From Archaeoglobus sp. UBA234 (GTDB lineage: Archaea; Halobacteriota; Archaeoglobi; Archaeoglobales; Archaeoglobaceae), in assembly GCA_002494625.1 (NCBI GenBank), contig DACH01000019.1:72802-108865 (forward strand): DNA of 36,064 bases, read 5' to 3'. This document shows positions 17,927 to 25,366 of this stretch, one piece after another. The translations under genes and the position numbers were made by a program. The first letter of the stretch is position 1, and every line of letters begins with the position of its first letter. The notes under the pieces are model-generated. The model did not search any database and was not told where the DNA came from. It saw only the letters and a program-made list of their open reading frames with translations.

Positions 17927-18320
17927 AGGTTATATTCGTCTGCCCCTCATTACAGGCAATAAAGAAAACATAGAGAAATAAGAGGATTGCTGTAGAATAG
18001 TTGTCGAGCAAAAATACATTCTAATAGCTATTCACTCTATTTAAGCCAGTTCATGGATGATAACAATCCAGAAGACAGAAAAAAGCCTTGAAAATGAACA
18101 ATAGGCTGTTTGAGTTCTGCGAACTATGTATTTTTGGCAATGAGATAGCCAATGGAATGAAGAATTAAATCAATCATTCCAATGAGATAAAAGGATGAAA
18201 ACAAGTTAATATCAAACCGAGAGATTAAGCAAGTTGTGTCTCTTCTAAAATCTAATTTAGGTGTAGAAATCTCTATCTAATCAAAGCTCAAAAAACTTAG
18301 AGATTTCTGGCAAAATGACT
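17922..18320 (+). pseudogene. Decayed DUF4406/nucleoside-deoxyribosyltransferase-like gene
   Basis: The 471-base gap after the PD-(D/E)XK gene is not empty. Segments in different frames read: LKVIFVCP (17923), PLITGNKENIEK then stop, RIVVEQKYI, then LYLSQFMDDNNPEDRKK (about 18032-18088), then LKMNNRLFEFCELCIFGNE and IANGMKN before a stop near 18164, and further LISNREIKQVVSLLKSNLGV to about 18270. The order VIFVCxPL, LYxxQFMDDNxPEDR, FGNEIxxGM matches the DUF4406-like branch of the deoxyribosyltransferase superfamily. At least two in-frame stops and three frame changes make it dead. A 10-base inverted repeat lies in its tail (18265-18308). Assignment is from memory of the family pattern. Confidence 0.65.
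18265..18308. repeat. Perfect 10-base inverted repeat
   Basis: AGAAATCTCT at 18265-18274 and AGAGATTTCT at 18299-18308 with a 24-base loop. It lies between the decayed gene and the RPA operon and could be a hairpin or operator; no T-run follows directly. Confidence 0.55.
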
Positions 18321-18378
18321 GTATTACTTTTTCAAATTACTTTTTATTTTATCTCCTTCGCTCATTTTTCTCATCTCC

Positions 18379-18394
18379 ATCCCCAACCGGTGAT
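18379..18394 (+). promoter_or_regulatory. Hairpin enclosing the Shine-Dalgarno of the RPA gene
   Basis: ATCCCCAACCGGTGAT can pair ATCxCC with GGxGAT across the loop AACC. The ribosome binding site GGTGA is inside the stem, 4-5 nt before the ATG at 18398. Similar hairpins precede 22988, 25367 (just before its site) and 32498. Confidence 0.5.
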
Positions 18395-18397
18395 TTT

Positions 18398-19330
18398 ATG
18401 AATCTGGAAAAGATTATGGAAAAAATATCCGAAAAACTAAGTAAAGCAGGCATAGAATTAAGCCAGAAGGAAAAAGAAGAGACTTTAGCCAAACTTAAAC
18501 TGCTAATCCACGAATTCAAAATCCCTGAAAAGGAAGCTGTCAGAACAATCTTAAACCACATAGCAAGAAACCACAACATTTCCAACATTTCTGAGAAAAT
18601 GGTTTTTGACAGCCCTGAGGTCAAGCTGGATTCCCTCGAGAACGAGAAGCGGGTTACAGTCAAGGCTAAGGTAATACAGCTCTGGGATTCAGAAAGCCCC
18701 AGCATCTCACAGGTAGGACTTATTGGAGATGAAACAGGCACAGCCAAATTCGTCATCTGGAAGAAATCCGAGAAACCCAAAGTTCAGGAGGGCAAATGCT
18801 ACCTCTTTAAGAATGTTGTTGCAGATTCATTTAACGGCAGAAAGCAAATCAAAGTCACAAAAACAAGCGAAATCATTGAAATCGATGAAGAGATCGAGAC
18901 TCCTAAGAGAGAAATTGAAGTAATAGGTGCAATGGTTCACATTCAGAAAAACAGCGGACTTATTGCAAGATGTCCAAAATGCAAGCGAGTAGTGTCTAAG
19001 GGTGTATGCACAGAACATGGAAAAGTCAAGGGGAAACCAGACTTGAGAATCAAAGCAATAATCGATGACGGAGCAAGTGTTTATGAGGTAGTCCTGAACG
19101 AGGAGAACATAACGCATCTCACAGGAATAGATCTAAATAAGGCAATAAAGATGGCAAAGAAGACCCTCGACAGGAGCATAGTTCTTGCAGAATTAAAAAA
19201 GAAGCTCTTAGGGAGGTATTACAGAGTTAAGGGGACAATAGCGGGAAGATATCTACTGGTTAGCGAGATTAACCATTTTGAAGATGTTGAAGCGATTCTC
19301 AACTTCCTTCCCACGGAGGTGAGAGAATGA
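18398..19330 (+). CDS. Replication protein A-like single-strand DNA-binding protein
   Basis: A 310-residue archaeal RPA. N-terminal helices (1-65) are followed by an OB fold (about 75-165: KRVTVKAKVIQLWDSES, VGLIGDETGTAKFVIW), and a C-terminal domain with a zinc finger CPKC (C192, C195), C204 and H207, then ADLR-like strands and helices. It coats single-stranded DNA in replication, repair and recombination. The last bases ATGA are shared with the next gene, the usual archaeal RPA/RPA-associated pair. Its copy on this element with primase and polymerase suggests an element-borne replication set; a chromosomal copy elsewhere is expected. Ribosome binding site CCGGTGAT precedes ATG 18398. Confidence 0.9.
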   Translation: MNLEKIMEKISEKLSKAGIELSQKEKEETLAKLKLLIHEFKIPEKEAVRTILNHIARNHNISNISEKMVFDSPEVKLDSLENEKRVTVKAKVIQLWDSESPSISQVGLIGDETGTAKFVIWKKSEKPKVQEGKCYLFKNVVADSFNGRKQIKVTKTSEIIEIDEEIETPKREIEVIGAMVHIQKNSGLIARCPKCKRVVSKGVCTEHGKVKGKPDLRIKAIIDDGASVYEVVLNEENITHLTGIDLNKAIKMAKKTLDRSIVLAELKKKLLGRYYRVKGTIAGRYLLVSEINHFEDVEAILNFLPTEVRE

Positions 19331-19971
19331 AGAGAGAGGTTGCGGTAAGGATGTTCTCCACAGAATTCATAGATATGTTCCACCAGCTAAAATCAAACAG
19401 TAAGACTATCTACTATCTCGCTCCGACGGGAGTTCCAGTAAACAGGGTTTTTGCAGTAGGTGTCTTATTGGAAAAGCATGAAACCTCAACTGAATCCAAC
19501 TTCTGGAAAATTAAGATAGCTGATCCAACAGGAACATTTTACGGTTATATCAGCAGGTATCAGACAGAATCTTTTGAGAAAATACACGACATCAGCGAGC
19601 TTTCCATTGTTGCGGTAACTGGAAAGATAAAAGTCCTCGAAACCGAGAACGGCAAATTCACCACTCTCCGCCCAGAGAACATCACAACAGTAGATGAAAC
19701 AATAAGAGACCTGTGGGTATGCGAGACAGCAAAGAGAACTCTTGAGAGGATAGCCATCATGAAAGAAAAGACAAGCAAGCTTTCCAAGATGGCATTGGAG
19801 GTTTACAAACCCGATTTAGGCAAATACATCAACAGCGTGAAGGAATCCTTGAGGGCAATTCACGACCTTTCAGAGTCCAAAGAAGAAGACAATGAAGAAG
19901 ACATCGACGAATTGCTGGAAGAAATCTATGACTTCACAGCAGACGAGTGGGACATGGAGCAAATAATGTAA
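19327..19971 (+). CDS. RPA-associated OB-fold protein (COG3390-like)
   Basis: A 214-residue partner of archaeal RPA. It has an OB-fold-like region: VNRVFAVGVLLEKHETSTES (about 38-57), WKIKIADPTGTFYGYIS and LSIVAVTGKIKVLE, then helices and a strongly acidic C-terminus (SKEEDNEEDIDELLEE). The start ATG overlaps the RPA stop (ATGA), with GAGGTGAG just upstream, so the two are made together and probably form one complex. The family is known as the RPA-associated protein in euryarchaea. No catalytic residues are seen. Confidence 0.85.
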   Translation: MKREVAVRMFSTEFIDMFHQLKSNSKTIYYLAPTGVPVNRVFAVGVLLEKHETSTESNFWKIKIADPTGTFYGYISRYQTESFEKIHDISELSIVAVTGKIKVLETENGKFTTLRPENITTVDETIRDLWVCETAKRTLERIAIMKEKTSKLSKMALEVYKPDLGKYINSVKESLRAIHDLSESKEEDNEEDIDELLEEIYDFTADEWDMEQIM

Positions 19972-20039
19972 TAGTAACTTAACCTAATCAACAACCATTT
20001 TTTTGATAAATTTGTAAAAGTTTATATGAGGAGAAAAAC

Positions 20040-20618
20040 ATGAAGGACAGCATGCCATCAAAAAATCCCGAAATAAAGCCATCAATCTCACTCGCAATAG
20101 ACTTCAAAGACATTGAAAACATCAAAGACGAGAAAGAGTTCAAGAAAGCCATACTCAAGAAAATCATGATGGAAGAGCAGGAAAACATTGATTATGAGAT
20201 TTTCTTGCTGGAAGATTTACTTGAATTCATCAAAAAAATAGGCGACGAGGAGGATCCAGTAGAGGGATACAAAAAACTGAGAAAGAATCTATGGCTTCTC
20301 GATAAACCTGATTTCCCAACTTCTGTTTACCTCGCAAGACTCAATGTAATCAATAGAATAAATCCACATTACAGGAATATGGTAGAAACAATTGAAAAAA
20401 TCGTAAAGAAAACTGGAGAGAGCTATTTAAGTATGGATACCGAATTTGTCAGAAAATCAATAAGCGAAACAGAGTTTCTCAGATTCAAGAAAAATTTTGA
20501 AGGGGTTAAGAAGGCGATAGCAAGGTATTATGATTACTTCGAGGCAAATCTCACAAAGAAGATCAAAGACACTAAAGAGCTAAGAGAGAGGTTTAAAGAT
20601 AAGTATCTGTTTGATTAG
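20040..20618 (+). CDS. Hypothetical helical protein in the RPA operon
   Basis: A 192-residue charged, mostly helical protein that I do not recognise. It has no signal peptide, membrane segment, Cys pair or nucleotide-binding motif. A central segment LWLLDKPDFPTSVYLARLNV (about 90-109) is the most hydrophobic part. GAGGAG at 20028-20033 is well placed before ATG 20040. It follows the RPA-associated gene by 68 nt on the same strand and ends at a T-rich terminator, so it is likely last in that operon and may work with single-stranded DNA. Function unknown. Confidence 0.75.
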   Translation: MKDSMPSKNPEIKPSISLAIDFKDIENIKDEKEFKKAILKKIMMEEQENIDYEIFLLEDLLEFIKKIGDEEDPVEGYKKLRKNLWLLDKPDFPTSVYLARLNVINRINPHYRNMVETIEKIVKKTGESYLSMDTEFVRKSISETEFLRFKKNFEGVKKAIARYYDYFEANLTKKIKDTKELRERFKDKYLFD

Positions 20619-20636
20619 TTTTTTTGTTTTACCTTT
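20619..20636 (+). terminator. T-rich terminator of the RPA operon
   Basis: Immediately after the stop codon the plus strand reads TTTTTTTGTTTTACC, a typical archaeal oligo-T terminator without a required hairpin. Confidence 0.55.
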
Positions 20637-20741
20637 ACTGTTGCACGGTTTTCCGGGAAATTCGTTTTTATACTATGTGTATTGAATTTTGGATTTATGG
20701 ACTTTTGGTTCTGGTAATTTATAATTGATATAGCGCTATGC

Positions 20742-20942
20742 AGGTATCTGAAGTGTGAGGCGGAGTTGAGTATTTGGGTAGGTGATGGCGAGCCACATAA
20801 TGTTTTGGGGATATGTGAAGTTTGCGGAGCGAAGTGGAGCAAATTTGGGCGTAGCCGAAGGGGAAGCCACATATCCTCCTGTTGTCCGAGTGCGTTAGCA
20901 CCGAAGCGAGCGACAGCAAGCGGAGAGTTCGGCTCGGCGCCG
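20742..20942 (+). ncRNA. Candidate structured RNA, GC-rich against an AT-rich background
   Basis: About 200 bases are clearly richer in G+C than flanking DNA. A TATA-like ATTTATAATTG (20717-20727) and a 10-base palindrome ATAGCGCTAT (20730-20739) precede it. GGATATGTG (20809-20817) pairs with CACATATCC (20868-20876); nested inside, AAGTTTGC (20818-20825) pairs with GCAAATTT (20839-20846). GTGCGTTAGCAC (20890-20901) is a tetraloop hairpin. AGCCACATA occurs twice (20791, 20865), so TATGTG at 20812-20817 can pair with either copy, a possible switch. Short reading frames here are arginine/serine-rich and not protein-like. In AT-rich thermophiles such GC islands often mark RNA genes. Alternatively it is the arm of a mobile repeat, since its end is repeated at 22681-22703. 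Confidence 0.45.
20881..20939 (+). repeat. Left inverted-repeat arm flanking the GmrSD-like gene
   Basis: It contains GTTGTCCGA (20881-20889) and TTCGGCTCGGCG (20928-20939) separated by 38 bases. The reverse complement of both blocks recurs at 22681-22703 with only 2 bases between. The inner tip lies 3 bases from the stop codon of the nuclease gene. Confidence 0.75.
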
Positions 20943-22649
20943 TCATGTTATTAACCCAATTTCTTTGAACTTGTCCACAATTAGTTTTCTTCTTTCTTCT
21001 ACAAATTTTTCAAAGTTTTCTATTTTCCACAGTTCTTTATTCCTTGGAATCAAATGGATTTCAAAATATTCATCACCCTTATCTTCCAACCATTCTTCAG
21101 GTGACTTATCTCTTTTTTCATCCCTATTCTCCTCAGCAGAAAGAAGCATCAGATTCGCAATTTGATCCCTATCCCACCATTTGTACTTCATGATCTTCCT
21201 ACCTGTTTCTGGATTGATTACTTTAACTTCTTTTAGTTTAGATTGCGGAAAAATATGATCTACCCATGGAAGATTTCCCTCATATGCAGGCTTAAAGCTA
21301 ACATCTTGATACCACAAAGCAAAAATAAGGTATAGCTTCTTATCTCCATAATAGGTATCTAGAAGAGAATCTTCCGATATATTTATGGTTCTACCTCTGT
21401 TCATGATCTCGGTGTTAATAGCATCTATATCAAAATCTCCTTTTTCATTTATTTTTCTAATAAGAGCGTCTAACAAAGTATCGGAGCTTCCAGAAAATGC
21501 GCCTGTCAAAAGCACTCGTGTGAGCCATTTTGCTAATGCTTCTTTATTGGAATTCTTCCATTTTTCTGGATACTTATAGATGAAATATATTAATGGAATC
21601 AAAGCCAAATAGCTTGGAAGAGCCTTATCATCCCTTATGAATGTATATTTACAAAGAAAATCTTTGATTTCTTTTATCGATTTCTTAATTTCTTCCCAAT
21701 TATCCTGTAGTCTTTTTAAATTTTCTTCCTTTCTAAATTTCATTACATCATATTTTGCACCAGCACCAATGAGGATGAGGCTTGTTTTTAAAACAAAATC
21801 TCTTTCGAAAGCGAACGCTGTACCATTAAGATCTTCCAAAAAAGTGGTTAAATCTTCTTCAACATCTTCCCAGTTAGCTGTTAAAAGGGAAAACATGAGA
21901 TCTGATTTGCTTAGAGGTGTTCCCCCTGAGTTTGCTCTAATAAAAATTTCAACAACCTCGTTTAATGTGTATATTTCAGGATTATCAACACTATCCAGTT
22001 CAGTATAAGAAATTATAGGATTATTACTATTGCAAAACTGGTTTATAATCAAAGATATATTGTTTTGGATAAGATCTATTTCTTCCTCAGACAAATCATC
22101 CATTAACTTCTTTTTTCGCTCATTATTTATCTTTTGAATGAGATCTTTTGCAATAGCATATGAAGTTCTATTTTCAAAAACTATGTCCTTCAATTTTACC
22201 CATCCATTTTCTATTTTTGCTTTATCAGAACTTAAAAACTTAAATTCAAACTTAATATCTTCTTTTCCTTCTTTGCCACTTAAAACATTAAAATATAGCT
22301 CTTCTCCATTGTAACTTCCTTTTAAAGCAATAAAAAGACTTTGTAACCTCTGTTGACCATCCAGCACAAGTAATTTTATTTTATTATTTTTAGGAATGTA
22401 AAAATCTACCAATCTTAAACCATCTTTGTAATTGTCAATAAATTTTCTCATTTTTACGGGTTCTTTTGTCTTCCAAATCAGAAAATTCCCAATGGGATAC
22501 TCTCTCATTATTGAATCAAAAAGTTTCTCTATTTGTTCTTTTTTCCAAATGAAATATCTCTGAATATTTGGTAACCATAGCCCGCCTTGCTCTTCTTCGT
22601 TATTCACCATGCTAACAAATTTTCTAATGGTTTCCTTTTTATTCCTCAT
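20943..22649 (-). CDS. GmrSD-like (DUF262/HNH) type IV restriction nuclease
   Basis: A 568-residue DUF262-family protein. The N-terminal ParB/Srx-like NTPase domain has LPNIQRYFIW (26-35), DSIMREYPIGNFLIW (45-59) and VLDGQQRLQSLF (95-106). The C-terminal HNH-type (DUF1524-like) nuclease has WVDHIFPQSKL (His about 463), RDQIANLMLLS (Asn) and ENRDEKRDKSPEEWL. This is the GmrS-GmrD fused layout, known to cut DNA carrying modified or sugar-decorated cytosine, and related to BrxU and SspE. AGGAGG precedes the ATG at 22649. It is the only gene of its block on this strand, wedged between the RPA operon and a conserved orphan, and bounded on both sides by inverted GC-rich repeats, so it looks inserted. 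Its promoter may lie within the right repeat. Confidence 0.92.
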   Translation of the reverse strand: MRNKKETIRKFVSMVNNEEEQGGLWLPNIQRYFIWKKEQIEKLFDSIMREYPIGNFLIWKTKEPVKMRKFIDNYKDGLRLVDFYIPKNNKIKLLVLDGQQRLQSLFIALKGSYNGEELYFNVLSGKEGKEDIKFEFKFLSSDKAKIENGWVKLKDIVFENRTSYAIAKDLIQKINNERKKKLMDDLSEEEIDLIQNNISLIINQFCNSNNPIISYTELDSVDNPEIYTLNEVVEIFIRANSGGTPLSKSDLMFSLLTANWEDVEEDLTTFLEDLNGTAFAFERDFVLKTSLILIGAGAKYDVMKFRKEENLKRLQDNWEEIKKSIKEIKDFLCKYTFIRDDKALPSYLALIPLIYFIYKYPEKWKNSNKEALAKWLTRVLLTGAFSGSSDTLLDALIRKINEKGDFDIDAINTEIMNRGRTINISEDSLLDTYYGDKKLYLIFALWYQDVSFKPAYEGNLPWVDHIFPQSKLKEVKVINPETGRKIMKYKWWDRDQIANLMLLSAEENRDEKRDKSPEEWLEDKGDEYFEIHLIPRNKELWKIENFEKFVEERRKLIVDKFKEIGLIT

Positions 22650-22680
22650 GGTTTCTTACCTCCTTACTTATTTTCAAAGC

Positions 22681-22703
22681 CGCCGAGCCGAATTTCGGAC
22701 AAC
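22681..22703 (-). repeat. Right inverted-repeat arm flanking the GmrSD-like gene
   Basis: CGCCGAGCCGAA (22681-22692) and TCGGACAAC (22695-22703) are reverse complements of blocks at 20928-20939 and 20881-20889. Just outside lies a hairpin, ATACGAA with TTCGCAT (about 22712-22732), in the place of the outer hairpin of the left arm. The 284 bases from 22704 to 22987 hold no gene I trust; a TTG-initiated frame at 22760 joins the next gene but lacks a ribosome binding site. Confidence 0.75.
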
Positions 22704-22959
22704 ATGGAATATACGAACTTTTTATTCGCATAACCTCCTAAATATGAATTAAAGCGAAATTGTTTAAAGTCAATCATCATAAAAAGTTTTATTCATATAA
22801 CTATTATAAAACTTACGATTCAAGAAGGATAAGAACCAAGAGAAAACTCATTGAAGAAATAAAGCTGAAAAATATTCCTATCAGCGAGAAAGCTTACATC
22901 TCAATTTTAAAGAGATTTCTTAAACCTATCAAAACACCGAGACGCATAACACGGATTCT

Positions 22960-22985
22960 AATCACCTCTCCCCCACGAGGTGATT
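22960..22985 (+). promoter_or_regulatory. Perfect hairpin burying the Shine-Dalgarno of the MGYTHYW gene
   Basis: AATCACCTC (22960-22968) is the exact reverse complement of GAGGTGATT (22977-22985), loop TCCCCCAC. The 3' arm is the ribosome binding site of the ATG at 22988, so folding would block translation. Confidence 0.65.
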
Positions 22986-22987
22986 AT

Positions 22988-23563
22988 ATGGGTTACACAC
23001 ATTACTGGTACAGGTTGAAAGAATACCCCATTAAACAGTTCAGAAAAGTTATTGATGACTTTCTTGCTGTTCTGCCAGAGATAGAAGGCTTAGGCGTCAA
23101 ATTAAAAGGATGGGATGGACGAGGAGAGCCAATAATAAACTACGAGGAAGTCAGATTCAACGGAGATTCAAACTGCAATCACAACGAATTCAAGGTGGAA
23201 TACCTAATCGAGCCGAGAATCTGTCACGGAGATTGCAGTCATGAAACTTTTGCATTTCCGAGAGTGTTCAATACTGCATATCCTATCAAGCTCGCCAGAT
23301 ATTACTTAGATTGCTGTAAAACAGCCTACAAACCCTATGATCTGGCAGTTACAACATTCCTTGTTATAGCAAAATACCACTTCGAGGATGACATTCTGCT
23401 GACAAGCGATGGATCCCAACACGACTGGATGGACGCCATAAACCTCGTTGATGACTTTCTGGGATACGGTGAAGTGATGACAATCGAGGAAGAAATAGGA
23501 AAGATAAAACTCCTTGAATCCAGAGAATCAAGGCTATTCAAGTGTATCCCTAACAAATACTAA
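22988..23563 (+). CDS. Conserved orphan protein beginning MGYTHYW
   Basis: A 191-residue cytoplasmic protein. The start MGYTHYWYRLKEYP and the later blocks GVKLKGWDGRGEPII (about 36-50), VRFNGDSNCNHNEF (about 55-68), CKTAYKPYDLAVTTFLVIAK (about 111-130) and LLTSDGSQHDWMDAINLVDD form a pattern I recall from virus and plasmid proteins of archaea and phages; no function is known to me. Several Cys and His residues could bind metal. GAGGTGAT directly before ATG 22988 fixes the start, and the site lies in a perfect hairpin. Frame-compatible sequence extends upstream to TTG 22760, but its composition is unlike the rest and no ribosome binding site is present. It leads into the primase gene 52 nt downstream. 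Confidence 0.8.
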   Translation: MGYTHYWYRLKEYPIKQFRKVIDDFLAVLPEIEGLGVKLKGWDGRGEPIINYEEVRFNGDSNCNHNEFKVEYLIEPRICHGDCSHETFAFPRVFNTAYPIKLARYYLDCCKTAYKPYDLAVTTFLVIAKYHFEDDILLTSDGSQHDWMDAINLVDDFLGYGEVMTIEEEIGKIKLLESRESRLFKCIPNKY

Positions 23564-23615
23564 CAAATAATTCCTAATGAGTAAATTTTTTTAAAAAATT
23601 TGATTATGTGATACT

Positions 23616-24722
23616 ATGGCTTATAAGAATAGCAATTACACCATCTCCAAAGAGGAGTTCATAGAAAACACTGACGCCCACTGCAGGCAAAAATTCCCAA
23701 GAGAATTTGGATTCAAGGCAGGGAAATTCCAGAGAAACATAATAGTCGAGGATTCCTACGACATATACGGACTTTGCTACCATACTAAATTCAAGGACTG
23801 TTATCTCAGCATCTACTCATTCGAGAGACCAAAACCAATGGAAAAATGGGACAGAAACACAGCGAAAATAGACACCCTCTTTCTTGATTTCGATGACGAC
23901 AGTAACCCAGAGAAAGCCTTAAAGGATACCCAGAAGCTCGTCAGTTACTGCCTTGACAATGACATAACCCCAAGAGTCTATTTCTCAGGGAAAAAGGGCT
24001 TCCATGTTTACATAGACTTTCCAGAAATAAACCTAACCAAAACCAAAGAGATTCTGAGGGCAGTAGGATACTTCCTCGCAGAGCAACTTGAACTTACAAC
24101 CCTAGACACGCAGGTAATAGAGCCAGCAAGGATTGGAAGGCTACCCTTCACAATTAACAGCAAGAGCGGTTACAGGTGTACACCTCTACCACCAGAGAAA
24201 TTCCCCAAGATGGACTTTCAACAAATCCTTAGATATGTCAAAAGTGACTTCTGTCCTATAACCCCTGTTGAGAGCAAGAATTTTCTCAAATTCATTAAAA
24301 GATATGAGTTCATCCTTGAAAGCATAGCCATGAGGAAATTCAAAGAATACCAGATGAAAAGAGCGAGAGCTAAGATGGATGGAATCCTCAACAAAGAATC
24401 CAAAGGTAAAAACTGGAAACAGAGGAGAGTAGAGATGTATATCTCCGCATTCAAGAAATATGGAAAGCTTGCATACGACGAGAGAATCAGGGAGATTCAC
24501 ATAAAAAGTAAATGGCTCTCAAACAACCAGCAGAATTTAGGTGCAGTAGAACATCTCGCAAGAGTCCACCTGATACTCTTGCTAATTGATCTTGGATACA
24601 GTGATGAAGAAATCCATGAGATTTTCAAGCTCAGCGACGACTACACACCCAAAATGGTTAACTACTACATCAAATACAACAAGAAATGGCTTGAAAAACA
24701 GAAGAATTCTCAATACCCTTAG
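23616..24722 (+). CDS. Archaeo-eukaryotic primase (PriS-like) of the element
   Basis: A 368-residue AEP-superfamily primase. Motif I is TLFLDFDDD (D91, D93), motif II YFSGKKGFHVYIDF (122-135, H130), motif III TTLDTQV (D164), and a basic patch follows at ARIGRLPFTINSKSGYRC (R172, R187). The C-terminal 150 residues are helical and basic and may bind DNA or a large-subunit partner. No helicase domain is fused. It lays down primers for DNA synthesis, and some such enzymes also extend DNA. It is probably the initiating primase of this replicon, with RPA at 18398. GTGAT lies 3 nt before ATG 23616. Its stop is 3 bases from the convergent 24726 gene. Confidence 0.92.
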   Translation: MAYKNSNYTISKEEFIENTDAHCRQKFPREFGFKAGKFQRNIIVEDSYDIYGLCYHTKFKDCYLSIYSFERPKPMEKWDRNTAKIDTLFLDFDDDSNPEKALKDTQKLVSYCLDNDITPRVYFSGKKGFHVYIDFPEINLTKTKEILRAVGYFLAEQLELTTLDTQVIEPARIGRLPFTINSKSGYRCTPLPPEKFPKMDFQQILRYVKSDFCPITPVESKNFLKFIKRYEFILESIAMRKFKEYQMKRARAKMDGILNKESKGKNWKQRRVEMYISAFKKYGKLAYDERIREIHIKSKWLSNNQQNLGAVEHLARVHLILLLIDLGYSDEEIHEIFKLSDDYTPKMVNYYIKYNKKWLEKQKNSQYP

Positions 24723-24725
24723 TCA

Positions 24726-25094
24726 TCACTCAAAATCAACTTCGACTTTTTTAAGAACAATTTTATCCCCTTCAGCTTCCTCTTCCATTAGGAAATTCAG
24801 GTATTCATCCTTCACATTCTTTTTTATCCACCCAGCATCAACAAGATATCTTCTATACAGCCAGATATAAGCCCCCCTTCTCGGATAATATCTGATTCTC
24901 GGAACCTTCTCCCCTTTTTTAGGTTTCTTTCTCAATAATGTGAGAACAATCTTATCTCCATCTACATTTACATCTACCTGCAGCCCATCTAATTCTGAGA
25001 GTTTCTTTTCAATCCATCCTGCCTTTTTAGCTACCTCCCGGTAGAGGGTAAACCATGTCCCCCGCTTTGGATGGTATTTCAATTTTGTAAGCAT
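24726..25094 (-). CDS. Tandem AbrB-like two-repeat protein
   Basis: A 122-residue basic protein made of two similar halves. Half 1 has KLKYHPKRGTWFTLYREVAK then KAGWIEKK and DGDKIVLTLLRKK; half 2 has RIRYYPRRGAYIWLYRRYLV then DAGWIKKN and EGDKIVLKKVEV. The aGW turn followed by GDKIVL recalls the swapped-hairpin SpoVT/AbrB fold, which normally needs a dimer; a tandem copy would make one DNA-binding unit. That is inference. ATG 25094 follows CGGTGAC; GTG codons at 25103 and 25097 are alternatives. It is transcribed towards the primase gene and away from the membrane-protein gene, with a palindromic operator (25178-25193) in the shared upstream region. A likely regulator of the surface module. 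Confidence 0.8.
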   Translation of the reverse strand: MLTKLKYHPKRGTWFTLYREVAKKAGWIEKKLSELDGLQVDVNVDGDKIVLTLLRKKPKKGEKVPRIRYYPRRGAYIWLYRRYLVDAGWIKKNVKDEYLNFLMEEEAEGDKIVLKKVEVDFE

Positions 25095-25177
25095 CACCGT
25101 CACCGTTTTAAAGCGGTTTTTAACCTTGCTTTTTAACTATGTTAAATGAGAAGCTTAAACCAAACCTGTCACAACTT

Positions 25178-25193
25178 TGTATAAGGTTATACA
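25178..25193. promoter_or_regulatory. Palindromic operator candidate
   Basis: TGTATAA-GG-TTATACA is a perfect palindrome with a 2-base centre. A close copy occurs upstream of the adhesin gene (26253-26270). It lies about 25 nt before a TATA box CTTTATAAAATA (about 25219-25230) that would serve the membrane-protein gene, and about 85 nt before the AbrB-like gene on the other strand. Confidence 0.6.
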
Positions 25194-25324
25194 TCTGATA
25201 AATTTTCTGTTTTTATCCTTTATAAAATATTCTATCGGGTTTCTAATATACAGTTATTCAACAAGCAATATTATTTACCTCTATCAAAAAACACAATATT
25301 GATTGATAAAAATAACCCTCACCC

Positions 25325-25351
25325 AAAGTCTCTCACCCGGTGAAAGACTTT
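25325..25351 (+). promoter_or_regulatory. Leader hairpin before the membrane-protein gene
   Basis: AAAGTC (25325-25330) pairs with GACTTT (25346-25351) and inside it TCACC pairs with GGTGA. The ribosome binding site AAAGGAGGT begins at the next base. A second inverted repeat, CAATATT (25266-25272) with AATATTG (25295-25301), lies upstream, so the roughly 120-base leader is structured. No gene is seen in 25104-25366. Confidence 0.5.
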
Positions 25352-25366
25352 AAAGGAGGTCAAAAA

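Noticed and set aside
20766..20954. A 62-residue frame with CxxC (CEVCGAKW) and its minus-strand counterparts at 20615-20946
   Set aside because: The sequence follows base pairing and GC-rich repeats rather than codon preference, and no start signal is present; more likely RNA or repeat.
22760..22987. N-terminal extension of the MGYTHYW gene from a TTG
   Set aside because: No ribosome binding site, different composition, and a strong GAGGTGAT right before the internal ATG at 22988.
23576..23604. AT palindrome AAATTTTTTTAAAAAATTT as an origin
   Set aside because: It is a simple A/T run between two genes and is better explained as a terminator or TATA region; no iterons accompany it.
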